Below the pieces are notes generated by a model. That model did not search any database, was not told the DNA's origin, and saw only the letters and a program-made list of their open reading frames with translations. A stretch of 64,000 nt of DNA from Diogma glabrata (lineage: Eukaryota; Arthropoda; Insecta; Diptera; Cylindrotomidae). The position numbers were made by a program, and so were the translations under genes. Positions 1 through 10,440 of the stretch are shown here, in pieces; position 1 is the stretch's first letter, and the number at the start of each line of letters is the position of its first letter. The stretch is from the NCBI GenBank assembly GCA_963693315.1, contig OY856187.1, positions 41,653,242 through 41,717,241 on the forward strand, in the 5' to 3' direction.

Positions 1-214
1 ATAATTTTGAGTTTGAAATAAGAGTTATCATTTAGAAACGAAAACCTATGACAAATGACGTTTAATCAGGGTTTGCAAAACTGTATTTTAACATAAGAAT
101 ATTAGTGTTAAAACCGCATTTTTAAGACCCACTAAGCACTTACAGCTTATAATTAATAGCATATGACATGAAGTAAAAGGTCAAAACAAATTATATTTTG
201 TTTGTTTATTACAC

Positions 215-818
215 ATAAGCAATTTCACGCAAGTTCAGCAAACTTTTGGGAAATTTTGACTTGACCTTTTTTAATTTTGATTATTTTTTGTTTATAGATA
301 GTCTTTCATAAATGAAAAATACAAGTTCTCTTAGAATTTTTTTTTTCGACCAGGGGTCTTCACAGGGTGCCCCTCAATTTTTTGTTATTTTGTGATGTGA
401 GTGCATTTTGACGAGCGATTGTAGAAAAACTACCCAATCGATTTTCATAAATGATATGTCGTTGAATAGGTATTAGAACAAAGTTTTTAAAAATGTACAC
501 TGTTAATTTTTTGAAATAATTTTTAACGGTTTAACATAACAAAAAAACGGTGTAATTGAACAAAAGATGGCGCTACGCCTTTTTTCAAAACTAAATTGAA
601 GCTTATTTTATATCTAACAACGTGTGAAAGTTTAGGACTAGTGATATTTATTGTTTTAAAGATAAAATTCGTTGTGCATATGACTGTCGGGAATCAGTTT
701 TTTTTGTTCTGAAGGAAAATTATAAAAATGGCGTTATAAACTAAGAGATTTTTTTATGTTAAATATCAAATATTTTATTATTAAATGATCTTTTTTAAAT
801 ATTATAAAAATTATATAT
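215..818 (+). repeat. left terminal inverted repeat of the 215-3962 element
   Basis: Inverted copy of 3370-3962. The outermost shared word is AGCAATTTCACG (217-228). The innermost shared word is ATAAAAATTATATA, just before the ATG at 835. The arm contains a CAGGGTG word at 365-371, a word that also occurs just inside the second element at 49798-51096. Confidence 0.85.
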
Positions 819-834
819 GCACAATAAAGAAAAT

Positions 835-2273
835 ATGAGCAATTTCAGCATAAATCCACAAAAGCGCTTATTGCTATGTACATTAAATGAAGCTTATGTG
901 GAGTTTAAAAATAAGCTGCCTGATGTGAAAATAGGATTTACTAAGTTCACGTCCCTTTAACCACAAGAATGTATAAAATTATCCCAAGGAGTTCATAATG
1001 TGTGCGTGTGTACCATACATCAATATATAAAACTAATGATTCAACACTCTAAGATGTCTTGGATTACTGATGTTTCTATCCAGAATTATAAAACATTAAT
1101 TGACTTTGTTTCATGTGGTGAATTAACAGAAGATTGTTATACTTTGAAGTGCAATGAATGTTCAAAAAAACTTCAACAACTGGAAGAAAGATTACTAAAT
1201 GATTTTGACGTTAAAGGAATCCTTCAAGTCAAATATCAACAATGGATTACCACTGATCGATGCAATTTGGATACTTTAATTAGAAGAATTTATGAAAAAA
1301 TTTGTTTACCGTTTACAAATTTTGATACCATACAACTTTATAGCAAAACAGCAAACTACATTCATTGAGGAAAAAAAAAAATTAGAACCAGGAGAGTGCT
1401 TCGTTCAAAGGAATTTTTCTGAAAACTACACCTTCATAATTCAGGATTCGGTTCAAGGTTATCATTATAATAATTCACAAGCTACTATTCATCCATTTGT
1501 CATTTATTTTAAAAGTGTTGCAAGTGAATATATACAGCACCGAAGTTTTATACTCATTTCGGATATAAACCATCACAACAGTACTACAGTCCATCTTTTC
1601 ATTACAAAACTTATTGAATTCATCAGAACGCGTATAAATTCTAATATTAGGAATAGTAGATTCTTGTATGAGCTTAGAATGAAGGCAATGCTTCACGAGG
1701 ATGAACTTTCCCGAAACGAGCGTAGCGAGTGGAGGGAATCATCCGAGTGAAGAACTGTCATCATCCTAAGCGAATACAAGATGCTATTTTATTCACGACT
1801 GTAAAATATTTCGTTTAATTTCCAGTTTTCCTGCAAAAATTTGTATCGCCATATTGAAATAAAAACATCAAAGATAGTGAAAAACAAAACAAGTTTGTTG
1901 TTTAATTGGTTAGGGGAATATTTAATAAACTATAGAGCTGTTAAAGAATTTTAATCAAATTCAATAGTTGTGGAATGAATACAATTACAATGGAAGACAA
2001 ATGCATGGAAAGCATATATTCTTAATAGTCGTGGATAAAATAATTTATAACACCGATGGGGCACCTTCTCAGTACAAAAATAAACATAACCTATTTAACT
2101 TATATCACCATAAAAAAGACTTTAAGGTTGATGCAGAATGGCATTTTCATGCTACCAGCCATGGAAAGGGACCTTGTGCTGGAATCAGTGGTACACTGAA
2201 GCGTGCTGCACACCGTTATAGTATGGCAGGCAAAGGTATTATTGATACAACAAAAAAAAATTTTTCTTTCTTT
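835..2273 (+). pseudogene. broken DDE-like transposase of an uncharacterised metazoan family
   Basis: Recognisable in pieces. An ATG at 835 opens a frame reading MSNFSINPQKRLLLCTLNEA, interrupted by TAA at 958-960 and continuing in the same frame through 1000-1310 (with HNVCVCTIHQ and a C..C..W-type block). The reading then moves to frame 2 (about 1310-1655: KKLEPGECFV, FSENYTFIIQD, VQGYHYNNSQATIHPFVIY, ISD). An inserted duplicated segment follows, and the last piece is in frame 3 (about 2040-2273: TDGAPSQYKNKHN, EWHFHATSHGKGPC). I recall this domain order from many unannotated invertebrate proteins. The conserved acidic positions near ENY, TDGA and the SHGKG block fit a DDE/D nuclease, but that is inference. 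At least one stop, two frame changes and one insertion make it non-functional. It starts 16 bp inside the left TIR, which argues that it is the element's own transposase. Confidence 0.75.
1655..1791. repeat. palindromic foldback insertion, copy A
   Basis: Imperfect palindrome: TAGATTCTTGTATGAGC on the left matches the complement of GCGAATACAAGATGCTA on the right. The GC-rich centre is ACGAGCGTAGCGAGTGG (about 1717-1733). It interrupts the transposase reading frame directly after the frame-2 piece. An almost identical copy lies at 2331-2468. Confidence 0.8.
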
Positions 2274-2330
2274 TGAAATCTACCATGAACTTTGGATACG
2301 CCGATAAAAATGAATATCAATTAACAGAAT

Positions 2331-2468
2331 AGTAGATTCTTGTATGAGCTTAGAATGAAGGCAATTCTTCACGAGGATGAAGTTTCCCGGAACGAGCGTA
2401 GCGAGTGGATGGAATCATCCGAGTGAAGAATTGCCTTCATCCTAAGCGAATACAAGATGCTATTTTAT
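2331..2468. repeat. palindromic foldback insertion, copy B
   Basis: Second copy of the palindrome at 1655-1791, with the same arms and the same ACGAGCGTAGCGAGTGG centre. The flanking sequence is repeated too: 1820-2049 resembles 2500-2790, including a TGGAATGAATACAATTACAA block. The unit is therefore a tandem duplication of roughly 680-730 bp rather than two independent insertions. Confidence 0.8.
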
Positions 2469-3369
2469 CCACGACTTTAAAAATATTTGAAATAATATAA
2501 AGTTTTCATTTAAAACTTTATATCGCCATATTGAAATTAATTTATCATAGAAAACAAGAAAAACAGAAAGTTTGTTGTTTATTTTAGATTTGTACATGTA
2601 TTGTTCTTGTTTAAACTTATTTAAATTACTATACCCTTGTTAGAGGAATTTTTTATAAATAAAGTGGAATGAAATAAATAAAAGAGAATTTTATATATAA
2701 ATTGGAATGAATACAATTACAATGAAAGATATACGCATGGAAAGTATATATTCTTTAGTAGTCGTGGATAAAAAAAATTACAAAATCGATATAAAAATGC
2801 GATTACTTTAAGTGGAACTCAAAAATTTCATTCGTTTGTACCATTAAATACTAAGACAATAAATGCAAAATGTTTTCCAACTCAAAAGAAACTTTTAAAT
2901 GTAAAATAAGTAAATAATTTTTAATAACTATATTTATTTTCTTTAACCTACATATATAATTTGTATGGTACTTTAAAAAGTTTATTCAATAATAAAATAT
3001 TTGTAATTTAATGTTAAAATACAATCTTTTACTTTATGATTCCATAATAACATAATACGAATAATATCTAACATAATCTAATAATAATAACATAATCTAA
3101 TAATAACTAATAATACTTCTCCAGTCAAAAGTTCCTAAATATATTTAGTTATTTATACGGCTTTTTTGTTTGCAGTCGAGACTGTCAAAATATTTTTTAT
3201 AAGAGTGACAAGTGATTACTAAAAGTGGTAAATAAACATTTCATTTTTTTATGCCATCTAATATATAGAAAATAATTACAGAAGTGTTTTCATATTCAAA
3301 AGAAACTTCTGTTTGTAAAATAAGTAAATCATTTCTAACAATTGTATCTATTTTATTTATTGTACTACA

Positions 3370-3962
3370 TATATAATTTTTATGATATTTTAAAAAGTTC
3401 ATTTAATAATAAAATATTTGATATTTAACATAAAAAAAAATCTCTTAGTTTATAACGCCATTTTTATAATTTTCCTTCAGAACAAAAAATGCTGATTCCC
3501 GACAGTCATATGCACAACGAATTTTATCTTTAAAACCAAAAATAATGCTAGTCCTAAACTTTCACAAGTAGTTAGATATAAAATAAGCTTCAATTTAGTT
3601 TAAAAAAAAAAAAAGGTGTAGTGCCATCTTTTGTTCAATTACACCGTTTTTTTTTTATGTTACACCATTAAAATTTTTTTCAAAAAATTAACAGTGTACA
3701 TTTTTAAAAACTTTGTTCTAATACCTATTCAACGACATATTATTTATGAAAATCGATTCTGTAGTTTTTCTACAATCGCTCGTCAAAATGCACATCGCAT
3801 CACAAAATAACAAAAAATTGAGGGGCACCCTGTGAAGACCCCTGGTCGAAAAAAAAATTCCAAGAGAACTTGTATTTTTCATTTATGAAAGACTATCAAA
3901 AAATAATCAAAATTAAGAGGGTTCAAGTCAAAACGATGTTGAATCTTCGTGAAATTGCTCAT
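3370..3962 (-). repeat. right terminal inverted repeat of the 215-3962 element
   Basis: Inverted copy of 215-818. The inner 70 bases (3371-3440) also have a direct partial copy at about 2951-3020. Confidence 0.85.
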
Positions 3963-4052
3963 ATAAATACTCGAAATGTGAATTTTTCTCATAATTTAAA
4001 TTGCCAGTTATCTTCTTTTTCTGTTCTTCTTGCAATCTAATTATGTATTATT

Positions 4053-6074
4053 TACGACTTATGACTTATGAAACATCTTATGACTTATGACTTATGACTT
4101 ATGACTTATGACTTATGACTTATGACTTATGACTTATGACTTATGACTTATGACTTATGACTTATGACTTATGACTTATGACTTATGACTTATGACTTAT
4201 GACTTTTGACTTATGACTTATGACTTATGACTTATGACTTATGACTTATGACTTATGACTTATGACTTATGACTTATGACTTATGACTTATGACTTATGA
4301 CTTATGACTTATGACTTATGACTTATGACTTATGACTTATGACTTATGACTTATGACTTATGACTTATGACTTATGACTTATGACTTATGACTTATGACT
4401 TATGACTTATGACTTATGACTTATGACTTATGACTTATGACTTATGACTTATGACTTATGACTTATGACTTATGACTTATGACTTATGACTTATGACTTA
4501 TGACTTATGACTTATGACGTATGACTTATGACTACTTATGACTTTTGACTTAGGTCGTAAAATTTATGACTTATGACTTATGATTTATGACTTATGACTT
4601 ATGACTTATGACTTATGACTTATGACTTATGACTTATGACTTATGACTTATGACTTATGACTTATGACTTATGACTTATGACTTATGACTTATGACTTAT
4701 GAGTTATGACTTATGACTTATGACTTATGACTTATGACTTATGACTTATGACTTATGACTTATGACTTATGACTTATGACTTATGACTTATGACTCATGA
4801 CTTATGACTTATGACTTATGACTTTTGACTTTTGACTTTTGACTTTTGACTTATGACTTTTGACTTTTGACTTTTGACTTTTGACTTTTGACTTTTGACT
4901 TTTGACTTTTGACTTATAACTTATGACTTATGACTTGTGACTTTTGACTTAAGGCTTTTGGCTTATGAATTATGACTTATGACTTATGACTTATGACTTA
5001 TGACTTATGACTTATGACTTATGACTTATGACTTATGACTTATGACTTATAACTTATAACTTATGATTTAGGATGTATGACTTATGACTTATAACTTATG
5101 AATTATGACTAATGATTTATGACTTATGACTTATGACTTATGACTTATGACTTATGATTTATGACTTATGACTTATGACTTATGACTTATGACTTATGAC
5201 TTATGACTTACGACTTATGACTTATGACTTATGACTTATGACTTATGACTTATGACTTATGACTTATGACTTATGACTTATGACTTATGACTTATGACTT
5301 ATAACTTATGACTTATGACTTATGACTTATGACTTATGACTTATGACTTATGACTTATGACTTATGACTTATGACTTATGACTTATGACTTATGACTTAT
5401 GACTTATGACTTATGACTTATGACTTATGACTTATGACTTATGACTTATGACTTATAACTTATAACTTATGATTTAGGATGTATGACTTATGACTTATAA
5501 CTTATGAATTATGACTAATGATTTATGACTTATGACTTATGACTTATGACTTATGACTTATGACTTATGACTTATGACTTATGACTTATGACTTATGACT
5601 TATGACTTATGACTTATGACTTATGACTTATGACTTACGACTTATGACTTATGACTTATGACTTATGACTTATGACTTATGACTTATGACTTATGACTTA
5701 TGACTTATGACTTATGACTTATGACTTATGACTTATGACTTATGACTTATGACTTATGACTTATGACTTATGACTTATGACTTATGACTTATGACTTATG
5801 ACTTATGACTTATGACTTATGACTTATGACTTATGACTTATGACTTATGACTTATGACTTATGACTTATGACTTATGACTTATGACTTATGACTTATGAC
5901 TTATGACTTATGACTTATGACTTATGACTTATGACTTATGACTTATGACTTATGACTTATGACTTATGACTTATGACTTATGACATGACTTATGACTTAT
6001 GAATTATGACTAATGACCTATGCCTTATATAGCCTATGACTTATGACTAATGACTTATGACTGATGATTTATGA
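4053..6074. repeat. TTATGAC heptamer tandem array (about 2 kb)
   Basis: About 290 head-to-tail copies of a 7-bp unit, TTATGAC. Most are perfect. Variants include blocks of TTTTGAC (4822-4910), TTATAAC, GATTTAG and TTACGAC. Every frame on both strands meets a stop, so it encodes nothing. A distinctive variant block (ending GGATGTATG) occurs at 5071 and again at 5477, exactly 406 bp apart (58 units), which shows that a larger piece was itself duplicated. The array starts about 90 bp outside the right TIR of the 215-3962 element. Its length in this assembly is probably only approximate. Confidence 0.97.
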
Positions 6075-6580
6075 TTTGTAAAGCTCAATTTATTCCATTA
6101 AAAAAATGTTCGTCTTATAATTCGTTCGTTTATAAAACATTCACAAGAGTGAAGAAACATTCAACATATTAAATATTCTTTTCAACATTACGGATTGAAA
6201 AATCTTAACATCAAAATATTTTTATAACAATAATAATCCATTGCATATCACAAGTCCTGTTCCAAAATATCTAATTTTTTTTACCAAGAAATTATCATTT
6301 AAGTATTCCAGATGGATTACTTAAAAAAGAAAATATTAAAATGACAACAGCATCTCGTACGTGATCAAAATTATGTTAAGTTGGCTACAATGTAAATATT
6401 TCACTATAATTTTTTTCTTTTAAAAGCGTTTCGAGTTTTTAAAACTAAATTCATATAAAAGTTGCAAGAAACAATAGGAGGACAATACAAAACGAATATG
6501 TATGGATAGAACAAGATATACAAAATCTTATTTAATTTTTTCAGAAGCTTTTTTGTTATTCTTGTTTACATTTGTTATAA
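6075..6580. other. AT-rich sequence, nothing recognised
   Basis: No ORF of note, no recognisable repeat and no RNA gene seen. Confidence 0.5.
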
Positions 6581-6658
6581 CTTAGAAAAGAATGTATAAA
6601 GTTTTATTTAAAAACTGTTGTACAGATTGTAAGAGTTTTTGTATATATAAATTTTTTT

Positions 6659-6928
6659 ATGAATGTAGACAAAATTGGCAAGAAACTTGAAATTTTTGAT
6701 CAAAAGTTAAATAAAATTAGCGAGCTGTGCAGTGTGCATGCGTCTCCAGAATTTCATAAATTTTTTGCGGTTTTAATTGTAATCAATTTTATACAAACTT
6801 TTGTTATTGCGGTAGACTGTTGTTGGATTTCTAGAACAAAACAAGAATCCACAAAAAACCACATTTGCGTTTCACAATCTGTCAATAATTTTACTAATTT
6901 TTCAAAATGCTTGGCTAGTATTCTATAA
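6659..6928 (+). CDS. small ORF with one membrane segment, possible exon fragment
   Basis: An 89-codon ORF, open upstream to 6581. It has a charged, amphipathic start (EIFDQKLNKISEL), then a hydrophobic stretch of about 18 residues (FFAVLIVINFIQTFVIAV) and a polar C-terminal tail. The alternation of FDQKL-type sequence with a membrane helix is reminiscent of exons of insect chemosensory receptors (7tm_7 family). That is a resemblance of style only; I cannot see a diagnostic motif. The ORF ends at a normal TAA and no second exon was found nearby. It may equally be chance. Confidence 0.2.
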   Translation: MNVDKIGKKLEIFDQKLNKISELCSVHASPEFHKFFAVLIVINFIQTFVIAVDCCWISRTKQESTKNHICVSQSVNNFTNFSKCLASIL

Positions 6929-8660
6929 CAAAAAATTTAAATAAACTGAACCGCAACAAGTAGATGTTTAGTCGACAGATAAAACAACACATTTCAGGCA
7001 AAAGTCCAATTTGTGATCAATGGAAATATGATTATAATATGAACCAACGGCAACAAATAAATAGGTTTTAGTGGTAGGAAAACAAAAACGAAACAACTTA
7101 AACTTCGAAACGAATAACTTTAAAAGTCGTTACGCAAACAAATTATAAACGTTTGAAAAGTTTGTCAACATTAAATTAAATAAATTCAAATTTAATTAGC
7201 CTTTTATTTGTTTTGATCTGTCAAACAGATTCAATAAATCAATTTTAGAAGAATAAACGAAATATAAAATATAATTTTATGAAAAAGTTTTTCTTTTATT
7301 TAACTTCTGAATTACTTTTAATGACTTTTTCCTTGATTTTTTTTTTTAAAAATGGAAATTTAAATTTTTTATTTTATTTTGTTAAATTGAAAATGTAGAA
7401 AGTTTTCAGATTAAAATAATTGTTGAAACATTTGTTTTGAAAATATAACTTTTTTTTGTGAGTTTTCATTTTGTATACAATTTCAATTATATTCGTAGAA
7501 AAATATTTTGAAATTGTTTAGGTGCAACGAAGAATTTTTGCTGTATGGTATGATTGATGTGGTATATGCTTGCGAGGTTTAATTGTTTTGGTAATTATTG
7601 GGATTATTTGTAGCATGCTTTGTTATTAACTAATTCTTATACAGGAAACTTATTTTTCTGTATATGCTTCACAATTGGTAGAAAAATTCCATAGCTTTGG
7701 CTCGTTTTTTGATTTCATTACATATAATGAACAATTTATTATGATTATAATTTTGAAGAGAAATTTTAATATCGATGAATAAAGAGAATAATTAATGATC
7801 AAACTCGATTCATAGTGTGTGAATTAGGCTGCAATAACACTACTGCTTGCTTATACGTTCGCTTATACCTCTTTAATGTTTTAGCTTACCTTATTCAGTG
7901 GTTTCAGATTAAATGTATTCAATTCCAAATGCTTATAAGAACGTTATTTAATTTCATGTAAAAATAGCAGATCTACCTCAGTAGACAAAACTCAGAACTT
8001 TTGTCATGTTTTGCACTCAAGCGTATATGGAATGTTTCTGTTAATCCTACTGTTGGTTTGAATATTATAGATAGAACATTAGGTATTCTTAAATAAAAAA
8101 ATTATGAATATCAATTAAGAATATTAGAATCAGATATATATGTTAGTCTTAAATAGGCTTTGAATGACGACAACGACATCTAGAAATATTTTGTCCTGCA
8201 GTTGTTATAATTTTCTTGTGTGAATCGGCGACGCGTAAAAAATAACCTTAACCCTTGCTTTCTATACATTGTCGCAACTATAAAGGAAAGTTCTATTAGC
8301 CTCAGAGCTTGATTTTAATGATACTTTCATTTTCAACTTTTAGCAATATTTCTTTTTTTTAGCTTCTTTCACCAGTACTACTGCTACATAAAATATGTAG
8401 TGTGTCCTTAGTGATGATTTAACTCATCACACATGTCACTTACAATTAACAGGATGTGGATTAGTTTAGAGCTTATTTATTTTTGTGATCTATTCCTCGT
8501 AAATTTTAATTCAGTCAAACTAAAGTAATTTACTTGCAGTTGAATAAACAGCGTTGATGAAGCCACATGAATCAAAGCTTTGACCTTTAAAGAAATTAAT
8601 ATGCCTTTGACCTTTAAACTCATATATCTTTTCCCAAGGACGATAATTCGAAATAATTTT
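6929..8660. other. AT-rich intergenic sequence
   Basis: No coding or RNA feature recognised. One detail is a short repeated word, CTTTGACCTTTAAA, at about 8578 and 8614. It resembles a nuclear-receptor half-site motif, but a chance duplication is as likely. Confidence 0.4.
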
Positions 8661-8666
8661 TTGCGA

Positions 8667-8748
8667 AAATTTCGAATGCCAGTTGATTCGAGGCACGAGG
8701 CCTTTGGCCGAGCGCTATTATCAATGCCATATACTTGAGGAATTTTCC
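8667..8748. repeat. short palindromic foldback with GC-rich centre
   Basis: Arms around AATGCCAGTTGATTCG and its imperfect complement (TATTATCAATGCCAT) enclose GCACGAGGCCTTTGGCCGAGC, whose core GAGGCC/GGCC is itself a palindrome. Similar in style to the foldbacks at 26369, 28745, 40628 and 60239. Confidence 0.5.
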
Positions 8749-9230
8749 TAAAAACTATGAGAATTTATCACCAGTTGTAGTGAAGAGCTTCTTCGTGGCA
8801 TAACAACGAAGTGGCATAACAACGAAGTGGCATAGCAGGTCGCGCACCTGGGTGAGGTTTTTTTTAGCCCCAAGCTAGCTTCAGCCTACGTGGTCGAGAA
8901 AGGAATCCTGCTCCTCCATTACAAATAACAATGTTGTACGCGTATTTCGAGAACAATTAAACGGATGGGAACAAAAACAAACACAAGTGAAATGAGTAGA
9001 CTCTGGCGACCCCCTTAGGTGAAAGAACCACGATCACCACGTCCCACCCCTACCATTCACAGCACATATTCACACGCTCTCACACCTCATACACTCACAT
9101 ACACACATCTATAGGTATACATATACATATGACAGTACTCATCCCATAATGTAGTCCGATCCCACTCTCCATATCCTCACGCTCGGATTAGCCAATCATC
9201 TCTCCCGGTTCAGTTAGGTGATACGAAAGT
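8749..9230. other. GC-richer segment with a short tandem repeat, origin unknown
   Basis: Contains about three copies of a GTGGCATAACAACGAA-type unit (8796-8840), then a stretch with CGCGCACCTGG and an ACAC/TCAC-rich tract (9050-9130). The base composition is clearly higher in GC than the flanks, suggesting the untranslated end of some mobile element. I could not identify which. Confidence 0.4.
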
Positions 9231-9269
9231 TGCTGAATCGAGTGAGTATTGATGCGTGATGAGCAAATG

Positions 9270-10110
9270 TTGCAATAAAAGACTTCGCATTCAAGTAATG
9301 GTGGCAGGATTCAGAACGGTTGATTCATAAAATTTATTGTATACTGATACGGCTGATAAATGATGAGCGATGGGCTTATTATGACAATATGGTTTCATGT
9401 AATTATGGCAGGTTTCAAAATGGTTGATAATTATAAAATTTATAATGTTATTGTATACTGATACGGTGGATGAATGTTGAGTGATGGGATGAGTATAACA
9501 ATATTATTTCATGCAATGGCGGCTGGTTTCGAAACGGTTGATATGTAGAACTTTATAATTTTATTGCATATGGTTACGGCAGATGAAAGTTGAGTGATGG
9601 GATGAATCTAACAATATTATTTCATGCAATGGCGGCTGGTTTCAAAACGTTTGATATGTAAAACTTTATTATTTTATGGCATATGGTTATGGCAGATGAA
9701 TGATGAGTGTTGGTATTGATATTGCACTATTGTTTCATGCAGTGGTGGATGGTTCCAAAACGGTAAAATATTTGTAAAATTTATAATGTTATTGTATGCT
9801 GATACGGCTGATAAATGATGAGCGATGTGCTTATTGTAACAATATTATTTCATGTAGTTATGGCAGGTTTCAGAACGGTTGATAATTATAAAATTTATAA
9901 TGCTATTGTATACTGATACTGCTGATAAATGATGAGCAATTGGCTTATTGTAACAATATTAATTCATGTAATTAAAGCTGGTTTCAGAACGGTTGATAAT
10001 TAAAACTGTATGTGGTTACGGCAGATGGTTGATGAAGGTTTGTATTGATATCACACTATTGTTTCATGCAATGGTGGATGGTTACAGAGCGGTTGATAAT
10101 TAAAAAAATT
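9270..10110. repeat. degenerate tandem repeat array, ~115-bp unit
   Basis: About eight diverged copies, each with TTTCATG-type sequence, GGCAGGTTTCAGAACGGTTGAT, TAAAATTTATAATG and CTGATACGGC.GAT..ATGA. Starts fall near 9270, 9390, 9508, 9624, 9738, 9848, 9966 and 10064, so the unit is 98-118 bp. There is no ORF. It could be a small satellite or the internal repeats of a non-autonomous element. Confidence 0.85.
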
Positions 10111-10134
10111 TATAATGTATGGTTGAATCCGAAG

Positions 10135-10440
10135 AATGAATGTACATAAGCTTATTTATTGCTGAGGCATACACATATGGTTGAGGTCGAATACCAGTAC
10201 GTAACAATATACCGTTGCATCTGAGGTGAATTGAAGGTTGAGTCACTTAGAGATGACTAAATAACTGATGAGTCAGGCTAAAATGTTTGAAGAGGAATAA
10301 ATGTACATAATATTAAATATCGGTGAAACATGCACGTGTGGGTGAGGTTGCATAAAGGTAATTAACAGCATATACCGTTGAACCATACGAAGGCGACGGA
10401 CGGTTGGATATATACATGAAATGCGATAAAATGGTGCCTC
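10135..10440. repeat. two-copy tandem repeat, ~167-bp unit
   Basis: The block starting GAATGAATGTACATAA at about 10135 is repeated, diverged, from about 10302 (GAATAAATGTACATAA). Both copies contain GGTGAGG/GGTTGAGG and ATATACCGTTG. Directly follows the ~115-bp array and probably belongs to the same larger unit. Confidence 0.6.

Larger units (their letters stand above)
215..3962 (+). mobile_element. DNA transposon with ~600-bp terminal inverted repeats
   Basis: Bases 215-818 and 3370-3962 are inverted copies of each other, clearly recognisable by eye over about 600 bp with small indels. Matching landmarks are the block around 345-390 (CAGGGTGCCCCTC) and its complement at about 3821-3850, and the block 680-760 against 3440-3510. 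Between the arms lies a broken transposase-like gene (835-2273). The region just inside the right TIR is also duplicated: 2847-3040 resembles 3252-3450 at an offset of about 420 bp. The arms have outlasted the coding region, as expected for a class II element that has lost autonomy. I see no convincing target-site duplication, so the exact ends could be off by tens of bases. Superfamily not assigned. Confidence 0.85.

Noticed and set aside
4053..6074. Heptamer array as a CRISPR or telomeric array
   Set aside because: There are no unique spacers, and TTATGAC does not match the TTAGG or TTAGGG telomere repeat.
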